From: Apostichopus japonicus
Lineage: Eukaryota > Echinodermata > Holothuroidea > Aspidochirotida > Stichopodidae
Reading direction: 5' to 3'
Assembly: GCF_037975245.1 (NCBI RefSeq)
Contig: NC_092580.1
Span: 24,509,001 to 24,573,000 of the forward strand
DNA: 64,000 bases
Shown here one piece after another: positions 33,343 through 44,255 of this stretch. Each line of letters opens with the position of its first letter. The first letter of the stretch is position 1. A program made the position numbers and the translations under genes. Below the pieces are notes generated by a model, which was given only the letters and a program-made list of their open reading frames with translations, searched no databases and was not told the DNA's origin.

Positions 33343-34100
33343 ACTGTAGGGCCCCTTTGCCTACTTTTGTGTATGGCAGTTTGGAGAAATAATGGATAAT
33401 GATCACTGAGATCGGTTACAAAGATACCAGTTATTAGTTTGCAGTCATCATTGGTTATAACATTATCTAAAAGAGTTGCAGAAGTGCAACCCACACGGGT
33501 AGGTTTGGTAATAGTAGGAAAAAATCCACTGGCATATAGTAAGTTTAAAAAGTCAGCAGATTTAATATTGTCAGCAAGATTAATATTATAATCACCCATA
33601 ATGTACACACTATGTCGTTCATTCGGGAGTTGGGTTAAAATTTTGTTTACGTGTGTCAGAAAAATATGCAGTGAACTTTTTGGAGGCCTATAAATTATGC
33701 CTATGGTATAATTTTTCATTGCTGATGTTATGTCAACCTCTATGAACATTGACAGAATCATTGAAAATGCTTATATCGTTTCTGAGTTTGACATTTAAAT
33801 CGTTGTTATCAAATAAACAAACACCGCCACCTCTCCTTTCGGGACGATGCCTTTCAACAAGCGTATAGTTATTGATATGGATTAGGGGGGATATATCTGC
33901 AGTAAGCCAGGTTTCGGTAAATCCAATGACAGAGAAATCCTCCTTCAATAGAGACGTAAATGTAGTTATGTCGTCTAAGTTTTTGTTAAGGCTTCGGTGG
34001 AATTTTCAAACTGTTTCCAAGCAATATAATCAATTTGGAATAAAGACAATATGTGTTCGCTAGACATCTTGTTGTATGAGACAGTATCGTAGTAATTGCA
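33333..34100 (-). pseudogene. LINE D AP-type endonuclease
   Basis: GFTETWL (catalytic Glu), GIIYRPPKSS, MGDYNINL (Asp and Asn) and DLSDHYPLFL (the SDH motif) are in order. These are the signature residues of the APE-like endonuclease that nicks target DNA for retrotransposition. The frame changes near 33745. Near 34001-34041, between LSLFQI and SLNKNLDDI, a foreign 41-nt segment interrupts the N-terminal part (see findings). Confidence 0.85.
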
Positions 34101-34180
34101 TGCGATAGCTTCCTCCCCTGTTTCAAGGTATTTTGCAGCTTGCATCGCTATAAATAAATAAATGTATAACATGAACGCCA

Positions 34181-35446
34181 TCATCTTTGCATAGGTTCTG
34201 CTGAAGAATCCTTTGTTCTGACATTTCTCGCTCTGCTGAGATTAGGAATAAATGTTTTCTTCTTTAGTCTGATAGTTTGAAAGCCGTCTTCGTCTAGGGA
34301 TATTTGCCTTTTGTGGGGTTGGATGTTTCCCCTTTTTGTGCTTGCCCCCTCCATACGCTGAGATCCAGTCTCCGGTTGTGTTCTCCGTTGTTCTACTACT
34401 TTTTGTGTTGGCAATGTCTTCTTTTGTTCAGTTCGCTGTTGTTGGTGGGTTTTCTTTGACTCCTGGTTAGGATTCCTCGGGTGTCTGGAGTTCGCGTTAT
34501 TGTTCTTCTTTGCTGTTGAATCTGTGTTTTACGTGTTTTGTGACCTCGTTAGCTTCTTGAAAAGCGTGAACGTCCTGTTCAACTGACCCAGTGACTAATC
34601 CCTCAGACTGATATTGTGTTTCGTTTTCATGTGTATCTAGGGTCGAGCCAGCGTCTGTGTTGTCATGGCGATACTCTTCAAACGTCTCAGGACAATTAAA
34701 GCTTTTATGTCCAAGTTCTTGGCATTTAAAGCATCTGACCTTGGGGCAATTAGCTCCCCGGTGCCCTTGGACATCGCAAACTTTACATTTGTAGTTAGGA
34801 CAGTTTCTCCTGATGTGATCGCTTTCCAAACACAGATTGCATACTTTAGTTTGACCATTGTGCTTTAAGTTCATATTAATCCCGTTAATTCTAATTGCGT
34901 AAGGCAAGCTCTTGTGTTCTTCAGGTAGTTCTAACTGTACATATCGTATTCCGTTCTCGATATTTGGGAATCTGGGTAAGGTCTTTCGTTTCCTTTCGCC
35001 TCTTATTTTACACCCATACTCACAAAGTTTTCCTGTTAGATCTTTGTCCTGTATGAATGAAGGTACTCCGAAAACACTAACAGTTAGGAACGTTCTGTTG
35101 ACAACAGTAGAAACTGATTCCCATTCACAAGGAGTCCACTGTCCAAAATAAGATCAGCTTGTTCCTTTGCTTTTAATGTGATAATCCAGCATCCCAAAGA
35201 TTTCACACAACTTGCAATTCCATCTCTACCAACATCATTCATGATAGCATACAAAATTTCAGTATCTTTATATGAACTGTCGGCAACTCTGATGCTACAC
35301 TCCTTTAATTTCTCCACTGTCGCAGAATCCGTACTAACAATCTTGTAGGCTAACGAACGTCGCAAGACGTCATTGCCGAGATCTCCAGCGGAAAAAGTAT
35401 TCCAAACTTGGAATAAAATAAAATTTTCTGCTAAATATTGTCTCAA
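34181..35446 (-). pseudogene. LINE D ORF1 (gag-like RNA-binding protein)
   Basis: N-terminal part (35446-35084) ends NGNQFLLLSTERS at a stop. One frame over, the protein continues (FLTVSVFGVPSF, KIRGERKRKTLPRF) into 34907-34497. There, three CCHC zinc knuckles occupy residues 23-36, 41-54 and 59-72 of that frame (CNLC...C, CKVC...C, CFKC...C). A C-terminal basic segment is at 34414-34181. The protein binds element RNA and helps form the ribonucleoprotein. The first frame lacks an ATG. A frameshift at about 35110 and others inactivate it. Confidence 0.8.
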
Positions 35447-35680
35447 TTAGTGTCTCAAATAATACAATTTGCAATGATGTAGTGAAAACCACACTCTATT
35501 TAACCTGGGAGATCATTAGAAAGTAGAAAATATAAGAGCTCCTCAAGGAACAGTGTTAACAGGTTGACGGTTGGTTATCCAATAACGGTTGGTTATCCAA
35601 TTTTTTGACTTGATGAAGTCAGACCAACTTAAAATTGATCTCAAGGATTGGGCTTTTTGATAGGTCTATTTATATGTAGA

Positions 35681-36003
35681 GATATGCACTAGTTAATTGC
35701 AATTTCAGCCCTCCAAACTAGTGTAGGGATATGCACTAGTTAATTGCAATTTCAGCCCTCCAAACTAGTGTAGGGATATGCACTAGTTAATTGCAATTTC
35801 AGCCCTCCAAACTAGTGTAGGGATATGCAATAGTTTATTTGCAATTTCAGCCCTCCAAACTAGTGTAGGGATATGCACTAGTTTATTTGCAATTTCAGCC
35901 CTCCAAACTAGTGTAAGGATATGCATTAATTTATTTGCAATGTGACCCTTCAAACTGGTGTAGGGATATGCACTAGTTTATTTGCAATTTCAGCCTTCAA
36001 AAC
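35681..36003. repeat. 47/48-bp minisatellite, 7 copies
   Basis: GATATGCACTAG starts recur at 35681, 35728, 35775, 35822, 35870, 35918 and 35965. Later copies diverge (GTTTATTTGC for GTTAATTGC). Each unit contains CACTAGTT and AAACTAGTG. Confidence 0.95.
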
Positions 36004-38034
36004 TCCAGGAAGTTGCGGGTAAGGAACCTGAAAAAGTTTGTGGTCAGGACCATTGACAACATGGTTTATACACGAAATCTAAGATTTATGTATATATCCA
36101 AAAATATCAGTTATTTTTAATTAACTTTCCCTGCGTCAGTTTATCATCAAAAGCTCTATGAGGTAATAACATGTTTCATTTGTAACTTTTCTAAGATTTT
36201 GACTGATATGATGCTTTTTTTGTAGTTTGACGTGAAGTTAGCTGTTGCAGAAAATGTACGTTTGCAGTGTATGCTGAGGGCAGCTATGGAGACCAGGTAC
36301 AATCAGGTAAGTTCGTTCCTTACTTTTTAAACATCTTAGGTCCAAGCATGTGTTATATTATGTGATATGCCTGCTACTACTGTACTAGATGGAATAATTA
36401 TTTCAGTAAGTGAACGAAGACATTACAAGTATTCATATTTGCTTGCATTTCATTTTTATATTGTAGGTGATTTCTGTTGGTAGACAGCATAGGGCTAGAT
36501 AGGTTGTACATATTCTGCGGTATTTGTCAGTAGCACCCTCAGTTTTATCACAAGTTTTTGTAGTATAAGATGGCCGTGTCCATGTGTTCGATAAAGGTAA
36601 CTGTTGTGTACATATTGTTGTTGGCGTTGGTACATAATAGTATTCCATGGCATTGGGATTAGTTGGTCATATGTACACTTAGAGTTGTAATAAATAAGCT
36701 GTATTGATTCCCTTCAGCTATCATCTATTGACAAAGCAAATATTTTTTTAGATGGTTATGGATTTTGGACAAATTTAAGATTTTATATCTTATTTTTTTT
36801 TTTATCATATGTCGGTTATAGCCATGATTTTTAGAATAGAAGGTTAATTTTTGACATGAGATGCATTGTGGGTTGCATGGCATAAGCATTTAAAAGAGCC
36901 TTCTACTCCCTACTATTAAAGGAGCCATTCACTCTTTAATATTTTCTGAGCATTAAAGGAGTGTTCCAACATTTAAAAGCTAGTTTATGATTTTATCAAG
37001 CATTGTTTATTACACATTTGTTTTCCTTTTCCTCCTATTTTTTGATGTAGAGCTTGCTAGTGGGGAACAAAATACCAGCGCTTAAAGAGAAAAACTGAGT
37101 TCTGCCTTCCCTTGCCATACTATATCTCCCCCCCCCACCCCCCCCCCCCCCCCCCCTTTGGATGTCGCAACCAGACTTCTAACCACCCAATCCTTTACAT
37201 ATAAACAATGTCCAATCAATTGCCAGGTAGTGTTTATAGAGTTATAGAACAACAGTGTTTGTTTCAATTATCAAGGAGACTTCTCTGCATATGCTGGTAT
37301 TCTCTACTGCTTTCAAATGCTAGCTAATGGCTAACTTCATCAATTGTCTTGCATTCTTTTCTTGATATAGTTTTGCCTTCTTTTGTGTAATCTAAATAAT
37401 TAAGTCACTCACTGTTTTATTTAAAGGCAACAATGAATTAAGGCATTTTTTTTGGATCAACAGATAACTTCTGGAGATGAGTGGAATAACCCCAATGTTG
37501 GATGCTTCTCGGCCAAAAGATGTTTTTCTCATCAACTTCAAAGCAGTTGCTACATATTGATAGATAGTGTTCAAAGTTAAAAGTCTGCCAAAGCAATAGT
37601 AATAAGAATACTAAATCCAGACCAGGTACTAAATGCATTTAACATGTGCACACTTCGGCAGCCGCTGCTGTGAGTATCCACCTTTATAATTACTTTCATG
37701 ATTCTTAGAGCAGGTTCCTTTTTTCTTTACTTGGATTTTGATCACTTTTTTTTAAGATCTTTAGCTTGACTTGTCACATTTCGATTTGTTTTGACTAATA
37801 CCTGGTTGACTTTATAAATTTGCTGACCACATAAAAGAAAAGAAAAAGAAGAAAAAAAACTACCTTAAAAGCAATGGTGTCATAGATTATGGAGGATTTT
37901 AAATGTTCTTTGAATATTCAATATGCTTGCCTAGCATTACCCTTCCTGCAAGTTGTTGACCAAAGCAAATCGTTAAAAGCAAAGATGTCATAGAATATGG
38001 AGGATTTTGAATTTTTTGCTTTGAATCTTGACAG
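36004..38034. other. Non-coding stretch
   Basis: A candidate exon at 36226-36308 (TTTTTGTAG before; CAG|GTAAGT after; peptide FDVKLAVAENVRLQC) has good splice sites but no recognised family. A C-rich tract is at 37126-37157. AGGAGCCATTCACTCTTTAA-type short repeats occur near 36900. No other support. Confidence 0.4.
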
Positions 38035-38278
38035 GTCTCAACTATGAAGTGTGGCCTATTGCCGATCAGTCAAGATGCCTTGATTTGTGGTGAGATCTCT
38101 ATACTATGACTACACGGAGATCGTGGTCAAGGAGGAACAGAAGGATCAAATCATCAGGGCCCCTGGACCCAAAAACAAGATCAAAATTCTTGCATAACCA
38201 TGTATCGTCTGCTGTGGTGGGTCCATAGAGGAGGCGTACTTCCTAGCCCTCAACTGTGTAGCAGCATGTGAGATACAG
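38035..38278 (+). pseudogene. Adducin-like exon, frameshifted
   Basis: After TTGACAG the exon reads VSTMKCGLLPISQDALICGE. It then needs three frame corrections to continue as YDYTEIVVKEEQKDQI, APGPKNKIKIL, NHV and IEEAYFLALNCVAACEIQ, ending CAG|GTAAAG. This matches the class II aldolase-like head domain of adducin, the membrane-skeleton protein that caps actin and recruits spectrin. The family pattern is MKCGLLP ... EEAF ... ACEIQV. Both splice sites are intact. Frameshifts fall near 38100, 38195 and 38222. No neighbouring adducin exon was found, so this is either an exon fragment or a pseudogene, or the sequence has indel errors. Confidence 0.7.
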
Positions 38279-39480
38279 GTAAAGAATTAGCTGGACTTGG
38301 TCCAACTTGGTCGGATTGCTTGTAAAACTTAGCAGTGTGAGGCCAAATGTTTTCTGGTTATGTTACAGTTTGTTCATTCTCCTCTATTTCAGAATATTTT
38401 GGAGACCTGTGAAAGTTACAGAGTTTTCCTTTTTTAAGCTGTTTTTTAAAGAGCCGGGAATGGGTAAGGGGGGGGGGGAGGGGGTTAGGGTTGAAAATGG
38501 ACAAGATTAGTCAACTCGAAACACAAAGTAAATGGTATGGATTGAGTTAATCTTTGTTATGACCCTCTCCTCTGAGAAAAGTTATCTGAAATTTTCAAAC
38601 TGTTTCCAAGCAATATAATCAATTTGGAATTTTTATTGTCTTGGGAATGATTGTATCTCCTAGCCTACACGGAACTTGATTTTGCCATTAGCATAGTCTA
38701 CTTCTGTATCAATATGTAGTCATTACACTCTCCTCAACTCTCTCCACCCCCCAAGATTCCGCTTCTGTACAAACTTTTGTTTGCTATTTCCTGAGTCAAA
38801 CTAGGCTCTGAGTAACAGCAGAAAGCCACCTGCAATAGCAAAGCCTGCTCCATGAAATGAAAAGAAAATAACAGCGGTTGAAAAAGTATGTTTGACTGGA
38901 ATAATTGCTAGTCTTGATGCGACTTGCAGACTCCAAATTGGATTTATGGATTTGGATTAAGGCATAGTAGGGGATGTTTGCTTTCTAACATGTATGTGCA
39001 CTAATAATGTTGACATTCAGCGATAAAGTTCCCATAATATTCTTTTTGATGTCTGACCTCAAGGGCAAGGTTACCCACCTGGGAGATGTGTATATCCTGA
39101 AGGTTCAGCAACACACTTTACTAGTGGGTTAGGATTTCAAGTGGTGGGGGAAGTGGGGGGTGTTGATGGGCAGGAATGGGAGTACTTGGTTCTCTCTTCT
39201 CCATGTAGCATCAAGAGTTGGTTGTCTGGGTTTTATCAACCTACAATTTTCTCAATCGGTGTGTGTGTGTGGTTTTTTTTGTCGAGTCTTGGTAACAAAC
39301 AATGGTCGTTACAAAGCGGATTATCTGCTTTCTAATAAAGTTACCCTTACCTAACACGAATATAGTCGATAAGTATTCAAAAAGTATTCAAAGATTTCCT
39401 TAGTATTCAGAAAATTTACCATATAATACACAGTACAAAATAAGTATTCCAAAACTAATACGAATAACTATAAGCCTTCG
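38279..39480. other. Non-coding stretch
   Basis: Holds a poly-G tract (about 38469) and, at 38590-38630, a 41-nt segment identical to 34001-34041. No gene supported. Confidence 0.5.
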
Positions 39481-39491
39481 TCAGAGCCAAA

Positions 39492-39604
39492 ATATGTAAA
39501 TGAGTGAAGTATTCGAATACCTGTTAGGTATTCAAATAGGTATTCGAATAGGTATTCGAGTAGATTTGGAATAGCTATTTGAATACTTAGCTCATTTACA
39601 TATG
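39492..39604. repeat. Short inverted repeat, GTATTCGAATA-rich
   Basis: ATATGTAAATGAG followed by AAGTATTCGAATA (from 39492) is repeated in inverse at about 39577-39604. The interior is built of TAGGTATTCGAAT motifs. It can fold into a hairpin of about 110 nt and may be a small MITE or the end of one. Confidence 0.6.
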
Positions 39605-42600
39605 GGTGTGGGGAAGTAGGGGGGGTTAAATGCCACCCTGAATATTTAAAATATGCAAAATTCTTAAAACCACAGAAAGATCAAATGTAAGAGAGGATTA
39701 AGATGTCTTACTTTACTTTTCATATAGCAGAAGGGACAGAGGTGATCAGGCTAATTAGCCATGTGAAGTTGCACCTCTTTGGGCATGGGTTGGAGGGGGA
39801 GAAATACACCAAGGGTTTCGTACAGAAATATTGCATAATATTGCCTTCACCTGGTGGTAATTAGAATTGAATGAAAAGTGTAGTACGTTAAATGCTACTT
39901 CACAAAATTGATTGATCTTTTAGCTTTTAGTTCAGGCTTCGTCTCTGAAATGCTCTCTCAACCGATTCTCCATTCAGTGATAAAAGGACATCTGGATTCA
40001 ACTTTAAGTCTCTGCTTGTTTGTTTGTTTCTGTCCTCTCTAAATATGAAAGTCTCAATATCTGTCCCATCGATGTTTTGCCATGCCAAGCATCATATATT
40101 TAAGGACTAATTGCACCCATTTTGACGGTGCTGAAGTAAAACTCATTAAAGTGTTTTTAGGGAACTATCCAGTAGCTACTTGACCCGACTGTCAACTTAT
40201 TTTCTATGGTTTCAATTTTTTCTTTAAATCCATTGGGATATGGGTATTTTGAGTTTTTCATATGACGTAAACACAAACAAAAATGTTGGTCATGAATAGC
40301 ACACAGCCTCTGTTTTTACTTACATTTCAAAACTGAGTAAATTGGTTGGTTTTATAACTTGCCTCGTAGTTGTGTTCTGATGAATATCCTTCATTGTTTG
40401 TACTTTCTTTCATGTGATATTTAGGTATAAAGCCCCATTATGCCTTCCATTATAAACACGAACAAACTGTTCCCTAACCCTATTTTGGTACCATTGTGTA
40501 GTTAATAAGCAGACAATCTTGTAGGTGCATTGTTTGCCAAATATTTTTGGCCGAATCTCAGAGAACGAGCGAGAATAGAAACCTCCAAAACATTATTATT
40601 CAGACCGTCCAGATGGAATGCATAGTGGGACTTAAACATCAAAGGACAAGATGTACAGTGACCTTTGAGTTAATGTTATATATTCTTTGATGGTATGATA
40701 TTCCTTTTATTACCCTTATATTTCTTACATCATGGTGAAGCATGTAAAACCTACCTTTATAATCCCCCACCGATTTCATACACAGTGTATCAAAGACTGG
40801 AACAGTATGATCTATCTCTTTTAACTGTTTCCATTCATTTAGAAGATAGTACAGTATTCAAATGGTGGCCTTTACTGTAGAGTTGTTTACTCTGTTGTTC
40901 ACTCTGATAGTTGAGTATAATTAAGTGACATAATATATGCTGCAAGACACTTGGGGCGATATTTTATGAAGGAAGTACGTTCCTTTGTAGCTACTTGTTC
41001 TGTTTGCTATATGATCTAACTGTTAACAATGAATTATTTGACAACCTGTAGGCTTTATTTTCACACTCAAATGAGTACTTATTAATGATTACCCACATTG
41101 TTGATTATTATAGATGTGATTGAACACACAATATCACAACCTAATTAAAAGGCTTGTATTAGTATACATCTCTCTCCAGAGGCTCCAGTTCACTGTACTT
41201 TCATCAAGGGATGTCATTTTCTTATCATGTTTTCAGTTTTAGTACTCTTATCTTTTATGTTACTGTTTAATTATCATTCAATTATGGTGTGTATGTATGC
41301 TGTTGATAAATAAAAAGGATTCCAGCTTCCACGGAGTGGTAAAATAAATGGCTGTCCTTTGAGTTTCTTATAAAGCTAAGATTTATATCAAAGCTGTAAC
41401 ATTATGTAAATGTGGTTTTCTGTTTCTTAATCTTGGCGTCCAATTGCACTACACATCCAACAAGTGCAGATACCCCCCCCCCCCACTCCAAAGATAAGAA
41501 TGGGGTTACACGGCCCTTGTAATAATAATAATGAGCAGTTATTTTTACAAAGCTTAACCAAACACAAATGTGGGAGACGCCCGCACAGGCGTATGGATCA
41601 CAACTTACACTACGAGTGGCTTCCAATTCAATATTTTATATAAAATTTAGAAACTCATTTCAGATGGGAAAACTGTAGACTGCTCTTGGATGATAAACCC
41701 ACCTTACATAGAACCTCCTGATTGCCAAACCTCATTGCTTCAAATGTCATTGCCTTTATCCACTCGATCACAGCAGAGGGAGGAGGGGGGGCACCTAAGA
41801 TACAGTTACAGCAACTTAAGTAGATATAACTATTGATTCTATTAAAATTTAGCAAACCTCTACTTTACCCAACCTCTACTTCAAAACATGCATAAGGAAC
41901 AGATGCTCTAGAACTCTGCACAAAAAGGTAAGACTGTACTTTAAGAACAAAACCTCTACATGGATCACAGAAACAGTGAATTTCATTTAATACCTTCATT
42001 TATATTGGAGAATGTGTTAAAAATTCAGACAATTTATCTAAAAAATCTCAAATGTGACATTTTATCACAAAATTCAAGCAGTTTTTGCCAAAATTTGTAT
42101 ATGAAAATGTTAATGCAGCTAGCTAAACAATTTTAGGCTGACATTTTTATGTCTAGATTCGCCCCAAGAATCCCCCTCAAAAAGTGTAAATTATTATCTT
42201 TAGAATGTCTGTCCCATGGATACGCCAGACCTACACCCTCGCGCCCCCCCCCCCCCCGGGTGATCATGACAGTAGGCCTACTGTCCCGCCTAGGTCTAAT
42301 GCCAGACCAACTCAATCTTGACCAACATGTTTAATGACCTTAGGCCTATGTTATGAGACCATTTGAATTGTTTCGTTGTAAATGTAATGATTTCAAATGG
42401 ATATGCATCTAGCATGTCATTGCTAGTTTTTTTTTTTTTTTTCAATTAATACGTTGATATATTATGCGGTGTTTGTCCCACATGGCTTGCCATAGACGCA
42501 CACGGTCGTGGTCAAAGGGCAACGGAGCGCGAATTATGATCTGTATATAAAGCTCACGAAAGGTTACACGAGCAGTGCAGTTCGCTTCCTGGCAGCCGTT

Positions 42601-43258
42601 GGCTAACAATTCATACGTAATTGTAATTTGTAGCCTATTCTGTATGGGGGGTAACTGCCAAAGAATGTGAATGGCAGATATATTCGCCAGCTCGAAGGTT
42701 GTGTATTAGTTTTGTGGAGCAAGTTAGTACTTGACATTGTTTGAGTCAGCGAGCGTGAGAAATTACGCTAGCCTATCATATAATAGTATCGCTTAGGCCT
42801 AACGATAGGCTAGCTCACGTAGGCACTGGCGTCTATACTAGTTGGAATGCTAATCTAGGCCTAATATGATATTCACTAGACAATTAACGTAAGTAAAGTA
42901 GGTCACTTTATATCTTCCGACAAAATACTAGACCTAGCTGGTTGGGCCTAATTACTTTTCTGGTTAAGGCTAGTAGTTAGGCTAGGCCTAACTTAATTAG
43001 CCTAGGCCTAGATGTCTTTAAATTCCTACCAGAGTAGCCTACCATAGCCTAGGCTATGCCATCTAGCACTTAACACTAACAGTAACACATCCTCAAGAAA
43101 CTAACTCGCAGCCGGACAAATAAGCTTAGGATGAAAGCTCTCTCTCTTTCCTTTTTTTTCCATCATGACAGGCAAGGCCGTTGGTTTCTTCTCCAACTTT
43201 CAAGAATGAAAACAATAGTTTCCTCCCTGAAATTATTTTTAGGGGTTGAAACCAACGT
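39605..43258. other. Non-coding stretch
   Basis: No gene or complete element recognised. C runs occur at about 41467 and 42247. A TATATAAAGC at about 42542 followed by GC-balanced sequence could be a promoter, but no downstream coding exon supports it. CTAGGCCTA-type motifs are dense at 42780-43080. Confidence 0.5.
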
Positions 43259-44255
43259 TTTTCAGGCAGGCATGGGGTAATCAGTAATCATAATCGATTA
43301 CAATCGATTACCATTTTTGAAGTAATCGTAATCGATTACTTTTGTGAAAATTACAAAGTAATCTTAATCGTAATCAATTACAAGGGCAAAGTATATAATC
43401 GTATTACATTTAAAATTACAGTGAAATTTGAATGAGAAGGGCAAAATTAGTAGAAATGATTAAAACTAATTCTTACGATTGGCTTTTAATGTGACCAAAG
43501 AAGTGTTCCTGCATCTAGAATTCTCTAGCACAATAAACATAAATTACTGGGGATTTGATCGCCATATTCAAGGATTTTTATCACCTGAATTATTCTGTTC
43601 AATAAGAAATCACTGCAAATTAGGTATTTTGGTGGATCAGAATTTGCTTTACCAGAGTTGACCACTTTTTGATGGAAATAATTTACTTTTACTTTGGCCT
43701 TCCATGTCCCATGTACTGTGGAATGCCCCATTTCAAAGCTGTTTAGTTTTATTTTGGTGTTATAATGTAAAAGAGTTTTTAGTTTTGCTGCTATGCAGAA
43801 ATTATTAGTTTACAAAATATAGTGTTGCATGAAAATCTTCATTTGTTTTACTTTAGTATTTGTCTGTTTACTCTTTGTCTGTTTAAATTGTATTTTTTAC
43901 TGGACTTATGGGTTACACATCTGAAACGTGTTAAGGCATAAATGTGTAATGCCTGGTAGGAATTGTAGATATATTTCCACAATTTTGTCCGTATGTACTG
44001 TAAATGCCCTTCCTTTCCCCTATTTCATTGCCCTATTTCATTGCCCTATTTCCCGGCAGAGAGTTATATTAAACAGATATGCAGAGGATTGTGCAAGTAA
44101 CCACAATGTAATCAGTATTGTAATCACGAATACATTACAATGTAATCATATCGATTACTTCAACTTTAGGCTGTAATCGTAATCATAATCATACATTCTC
44201 AAGTAATCGTAATCGTAATCGATTCAGATGTAATCGCCCCAAGCCTGTTTTCAGG
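43259..44255. mobile_element. Non-autonomous hAT element (981 bp) with 8-bp target duplication
   Basis: The terminal CAGGCATGGGG (43267 on) is inverse to CCCCAAGCCTG (to 44247), one mismatch. It is flanked by perfect TTTTCAGG at 43259-43266 and 44248-44255, the 8-bp duplication of hAT transposases. Both subterminal regions are packed with GTAATCGATTAC-type palindromes (43280-43420 and 44100-44230), typical of transposase-binding sites in this kind of family. The interior has no transposase. Confidence 0.85.

Larger units (their letters stand above)
31184..35480 (-). mobile_element. LINE copy D (CR1/Jockey group), nearly full length
   Basis: The most complete member of the family represented by A-C, about 4.3 kb. 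In minus-strand order it has ORF1 (35446-34181) with zinc knuckles, ORF2 endonuclease (about 34100-33333), linker (33342-32758), reverse transcriptase (32761-31938), C-terminal region (to 31334) and the 3' UTR hairpin. It ends in a short AAATC-type tail at about 31190. It is broken by several frameshifts and cannot act alone. The 5' UTR is not identified; sequence past 35480 shows no family resemblance I could follow. Confidence 0.85.

Noticed and set aside
36226-36308. Host exon (FDVKLAVAENVRLQC)
   Set aside because: Good splice sites but only 27 residues and no recognised family, so not annotated as a gene.
42541-42780. Core promoter
   Set aside because: A TATATAAAG motif alone, with no coding exon downstream that I can support.
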